From Rotaria sordida (Eukaryota; Rotifera; Eurotatoria; Philodinida; Philodinidae), in contig CAJNOL010001107.1 in NCBI GenBank assembly GCA_905250125.1, forward strand, positions 1-64,000: a stretch of DNA of 64,000 bases, given 5' to 3'. The position numbers and the translations under genes were made by a program. How positions within the stretch are numbered: position 1 is the stretch's first letter; each line of letters opens with the position of its first letter. Below are positions 56,601 through 62,600 of this stretch, in pieces. The notes beneath the pieces are model-generated. The model made no database searches and was not told the origin of the DNA. It saw only the letters and a list, made by a program, of their open reading frames with translations.

Positions 56601-59600
56601 GAGCCAGTAGAAAATGTAAAGTATTTGAGTTAGAATAAGAATTTTGTGCGCTTTCTGACTATATATGTTTAGAATTTTACATGAGACTTATGAATTAGAA
56701 ATTATGAGTGAATCTTTGAAAATCTCGAAAATAAAGTTTGCATGAGTTTTGATGGGCAAAAAAAAACCTATCCGAGGTAGAAATAAAGTTGATTACAAAT
56801 ACGTTAAAAGAAAGAGCAAATATTTCGGAAACAAAAATCATATCCTAATCATTAGATTTCTATGGTGCTTCTATCGATTATAAGACTTTTAGTAAAAGAC
56901 ATATTAAGTTCTTCAAAACTCCTTGATTTTCAGACTTACAAAAATCAGCTCGATTATTTCGGAAGGGGTTGGCTGTAAGACTTTCAGTTCTTAGCTGACC
57001 TAAAAAATTTCAAAACGTAATGCAACGAAGCAAAAGTACAATCAAAAGTGATTATAAGCTTTTAATATCATCTTCCCTTCCACTCAGGACAACTCTATAT
57101 TTAGACGAAATTGAACTAAACTTACTCTATTTTCAGCCATATCAATTAAATTTTGAATATTACGACTTTCAACCGTAAAGAAAATTGTTCGATTTGTTGT
57201 TGAATCTGTTATTGTTGTATTACTTTCTTCCATTAAACGATCGAGTATACTACTTTCTGATTGTATTGTACGTAAATCTGTTACATAACGTTCAAGTTGA
57301 GTTTTTAATACATCAATATCATGAATTTTAATTTGTTGTTTTTGTTGTAAATCATCATTTATTTGTTGTAATTTATTTCGTAATTCATTTGAACGTTTTA
57401 TATGTTCGTCAAAACGTTTTAATAAATCGATACGTTTTTGTAAAATATTTTCATAACTTATAAAACAAAAACAAAAACAAAAACATAATTCAATTTGTAT
57501 TCGTTTTTTTTCTTTGGTGTCTTTATTTAACTTACATGTTTAATCGTTGTCGATGAGTTTCATAAGTATTTTGTATAGTTTGTAATTCAATTTTTGGTAA
57601 ACCAGCAACTTCAAGATCAGCTAATTCATGTCCAACAATTAAAAGTAATGGTTGAATTGATTGTAATTGTTTTTCAATTTGTTGTAAACGTTCTAATGTT
57701 TGATTCCATGTTGAACTTTGTATTTGTCCATTATTTTCAATTAATTCAACAATATCACGTACATTTCGTTCAAATGATTCAAAACGATTATGAAATGATT
57801 TACGAGATTCATATAAATGTTCGGTTTCACGAAGCTAAAAAATAAAAAATAATTTATTTTAAGATTTTATTGAGAAAAATTATTTGTTAAGTAATAAATT
57901 AACGTTTCATATTACGTACTTTAATTGTAAATTTTTTTGTAATATAACAATGTTATAGGTTTTATTGACAATAGTGTTAGATCATTTATAAGGTTATATG
58001 TGTTATCGAATACTATAGAAAGTGATACTTTGATTTAAGAATCATTCTACTCAATTAGAGATCATAAACTTTGTCTTATACTATTAAGTCATATTTAATT
58101 TATTAGTAGAGATCTTAATGAAAAATTTTCTAATACTTCGACAAGAAAATTTTCAATAGGACTAAAAATTTTGGTTCTAAACCTGAAACAACATAGTCTG
58201 CATAATAGGAAAGATTTTACGTAAATTCAAGTAATCGTTTGAACATTCTTCTATAGCGATTGGTTGTGATTTATATGGAATGGCTATTAATCAAACTTGA
58301 GAATTCTATACGAAAAAAATTTTTTATACAAGCTAATTTGTTTTTTAGTAATTATAAAGAATTTTTAAGAGCATTTAATTAACTAAAAATAAAAATATGA
58401 TTTTTTTTTCCTAAAAAAATGTTTTACATAAACAACTTATAAAAGATAAAAACAAAATGATTCTAATGAAGTGAAACCTACTCTGACATGAGTTACCCAC
58501 ATTGTTTGACGATATACTTTCTATTACTTCATCAAATGTCTGTTTCTTATTGTAATATTGAACTCAAAAAATTTTTTTTTTCGAAGAAAAATGAGAAGAC
58601 ATACAGTCTTTTCTCATGTTACATCATTTTCTTTATGCCAACAAATGACTTTAATTTTTTTTTTCTTTTCAAATATTTTATCTTTTGTAATATGATTTCA
58701 AGCTTACTCTATCAGTAATAAGTTGATTAAGTTGATTCCATCGTTTTTCAATTGATAATTGTTCTTCAGTAAGTATTCGTTGACCTTCTGATGAACTATA
58801 TTGTCTTAAATCATTGAATTGTTTATGTAAACGATTATAATTTGATGTATGACTACTAATATTTTCATTAAGTAACTTTAAAAAAAAAACAAAAGATTTA
58901 ACAAAAAGCCAAGAATGAAATTATTTTTCTTCTTACTCGTAATTCATTGAGTAATGTATTAATTCGATTAAGATCAAATAATTTATTAATTTCTATTAAA
59001 TTTATATTATGAATTCGTTGTTCAAATTCAAATAAAATTTCATCACGAAATGAATTTAATTCTGAATCAAATGTTGTCCATGCACGATGTTGTGCATTAT
59101 AAATCGATGCTAATTCATCAGATCTTCGTTCTATATCCATCCAACGTGTTGATAAAGATTTTATTAATGATTTTAATTCATATTGATCACCTATATTATG
59201 TTCTTCATCATGTAAATTATTGTATATAGTTAACATACGACGACGTTCTTCAAGAAGTTCCTTTTTCGAGAAAGAAAAAAAAATACACATAGATAAAAAA
59301 AAATATTGTGTTTAATTTTTTTGTTTTTTACTTTATGTTTATCAAGTAATTGTTTAGCATCATTTGTATTCAAAGCACCAATTTGACTAAAACGTTTATT
59401 AAGATAATATTCTGTTTGTTCAATCCATGGTTGTAATTGTTGAATATAACGTTGTGATGTTTGTACATGTGTTCGACATTGTACAACTTGTTCTTCTTCT
59501 CGATTGATTTTATTAGATGTTGTTTCAGCTAATGCACGTAATTGATTTAAACGATTTAAAACATTTCGTAAATCTCTTGGTCGAGAACGAAGTGATTCAA

Positions 59601-62600
59601 GATTTGTACCATCAGAATGTAAGACTGATAATGAATGTAAATGTCCAGAGAGTTCAATACGAATACGCTACAAAATCAAAATTGATTTTCATTATTCTTT
59701 TTTGATTTGCCGGGGTTATTATTCAAAAAGAAATTAAGCAAAGAGAAATTTATCGTATAAAATGATTTCTATTAACATTTTACATAAAGGATTAATACAT
59801 ATTTTCAGATTGCATCTGATTCTAGAACTTTGTTGTTTGGACTTAATAACGGATGCGCTGAAAGTTTTGAGATAACATGTTTGTTTATTTTTGGTTACCT
59901 TAAAAGTATTTCCGAGGAGTCAAAAACTACAGATTATGGTTAGTGTTCGATGTGACTCACGATTATCACAATCATAGTCATGACCGTGACTGGAATTTGG
60001 TCACGAACAGTCACAGATACTAAAATAGTCACATATCCTGCGTCTGTGTTAACTCTATTACTTTTTTCACAACACAAATATAATTTCATATTCTTAACTT
60101 ATTGCGATAATTTATTCATTTTTCTGAATCAAAACACAACTAGACATAAATGTTACATGAGGAATTAGAACTCAACAAAATTTAAAATTTTCCTAGAACA
60201 AATTAAAATTGAGAGTGCGGGTCAGGCAAGGGAAAAACGACGTACACCCATACTCTCTGAAGTACAAGACGTACGAGAGTACATCGTTATTTTCTTGGAT
60301 TTAGATCTAGATTTTTCTTAATTATAAAACTGTACTTCCAGTAAACTCTGAGCTTCGTACTCCGTGTGTTCCCACTGTGCTCTCGTATTTTTTTTGTACT
60401 CAGGAGAGCGCTGAAGGATGTCGTTTCCACTCTGACTTGAACTCCATGCACTCCCCTATACTTCGAAAGTTCAGGGAGTACGGGAGTACAGAGTACGTTG
60501 TTTCTTCATTGGGTTCAAGTGAAATTTTAAATTTTAATTTCTTCTGGCACAAATATACAACAAGCACAAGCCATAATAAAAGTACATATTTTGTTGCAAA
60601 TACAGTCAAATGAAAGTACGTATATGTTACTATTCCATTGAACTGCATCGAATTAATTCAGAATATAGGTTTTTTTTTCTTCCCAGTTAATAATCTCATC
60701 ATTTTTATTTGCTTGTACTTTTATCTAACTTTCGTCTCAATAAACATCGTTCAAGAAAAGAGATCAGAACTCGCAATAAACTGAAAAGAATGACGGGTGA
60801 TGCCAAGGGAGAAAAAGCGAGACTTCAGCATTCCGAAGTATGTCGAAAGTAAATGTTGACATCTTTATTAATATATCAGTTTGTAGAGCAGAAACTTTCC
60901 TACAAAATTTATTATTAGAGTTTTTCCACAGATCATTTCAATTTTCGTTTCTCTTAGAACCTAATTAATATACTGAACAGATATACTTGATGTCTCAATT
61001 AAGTTAATTGAGCATTTTGTCTAAAATTGAATCATTAGACTGTTCTACGACAATTTATTTTCTTTCTTTTTTTTTTTTTTTAAATTTACAACTTTTTTTT
61101 GTACCTCCAATATTTGTTGTTTTTCTTCCAATGATTTATCTCCAAGTGTTTTTGTATCAGACATTGAAGTAAATAATGTTTCTAAACGTTCAAGTTCATT
61201 ATTAAATTGTATCCATTTATCATTATCAGATATTAATTCTTGTAAAATTTCATCAATTATTCGTAATTTTTCAAATAAATCTTCTTGTATATTATCATAA
61301 TCAGTTTTAAGTATTTGGATATTTCCATAAGGTAATAAATTATTTGATGATATTGTTTGTAAAACTTGTCCTGTTTCATCAAGTAATGGTTTTAAATCAG
61401 CATAAGAATTTCGAAGATGCTAAATAGAAAAAAAACAAAAACAATAGAACAGAATATAGGAGTGTTGATCTTTTTTTGTTTGTACTTTGCAATTATCGAT
61501 TTCATGTTGAAATGAAACAATCGAATTTCTATTAACATTTAATTGTGAAAGTTCATTATTTAATCGTTCAGTTTGTTGTTGATAACGACGTTTATTTGTA
61601 TCAAAACGTTCCCAAAGTTCAAGTAAACGCTATAATAAAACAAACATGAAAAGAAGAAAATTCATTTGTTTCTTTTCTTTTTTTTTTACTTGAAGTTTTT
61701 CTAATAAATCTTGTGCTGATTGAATTTTATCATTATAAAGTTTTTGTATATTTTGTATATCTTGTTGAACATATTTCGGTACCATAGGTAATTTCATATG
61801 TTTATTACCACGTGTAATAAGTTCATTAACTTGTTGTGAAAAATTTTTTAAATTATTATAAATTTGAGTTTGATCTTGTAATGCATTACGAACATCAGAT
61901 ACATCACGAAAATTAATTAATACATTTGATATATTTATTAATGATGCATTTAATTGTAAACTATCTTCATGAATTATTTTAGCTGGAATAATAACAGAAC
62001 AATATTGAGATGTTTCATCAATAGAAATACATAATTGTTTATAACGTGATAAAAGTAAATCAAGTCGTTGACGATAACGTGCTGGTTCATCAGTAGCTTG
62101 TTCTTCGATTAGATCATTTAAGATTAATGATAAAGTTTTCGTATGATCAGATATAATGCCGATTTGTTGAGATTCATTCTATCAAATGAAAAGAATATTG
62201 TGAACTATGTTTTTGAAGTGATTAAAATTTTTGAAAAAAAAAAGTGAAATGTTTTTCATTTACACTTTTGAAATACTGATTAATAATAGAAATAGATCAG
62301 TTTTATGACCTTTGTTATTATATTTAGCTAAAACAATAGGTTCTTTCTCAACATATCAAATGCTACAAAAAAAAAAGAGCGTCAAGATTCGATGCAGAGA
62401 TATCGATCGTGATGATGTTACAGCTTTTTTTGCTGGAGAATATTGCAAAACTGTATGGATTTGCACGGAATTTTACAACGGCAGAGTTTCAGCCACGATG
62501 GACATCTCGAATTTGTTCTTTTCAAAGAAGTCGTATCTGACGAAATGAGACATCCTTCTTTTTTGAATGAATTTTGTTAGACTAGCTCAAGATCAATTCG

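Noticed and set aside
60377-60648. Overlapping 78- and 82-codon frames on opposite strands
   Set aside because: They lie at the edge of repeat E in an intron, overlap antisense to each other, and show no domain.
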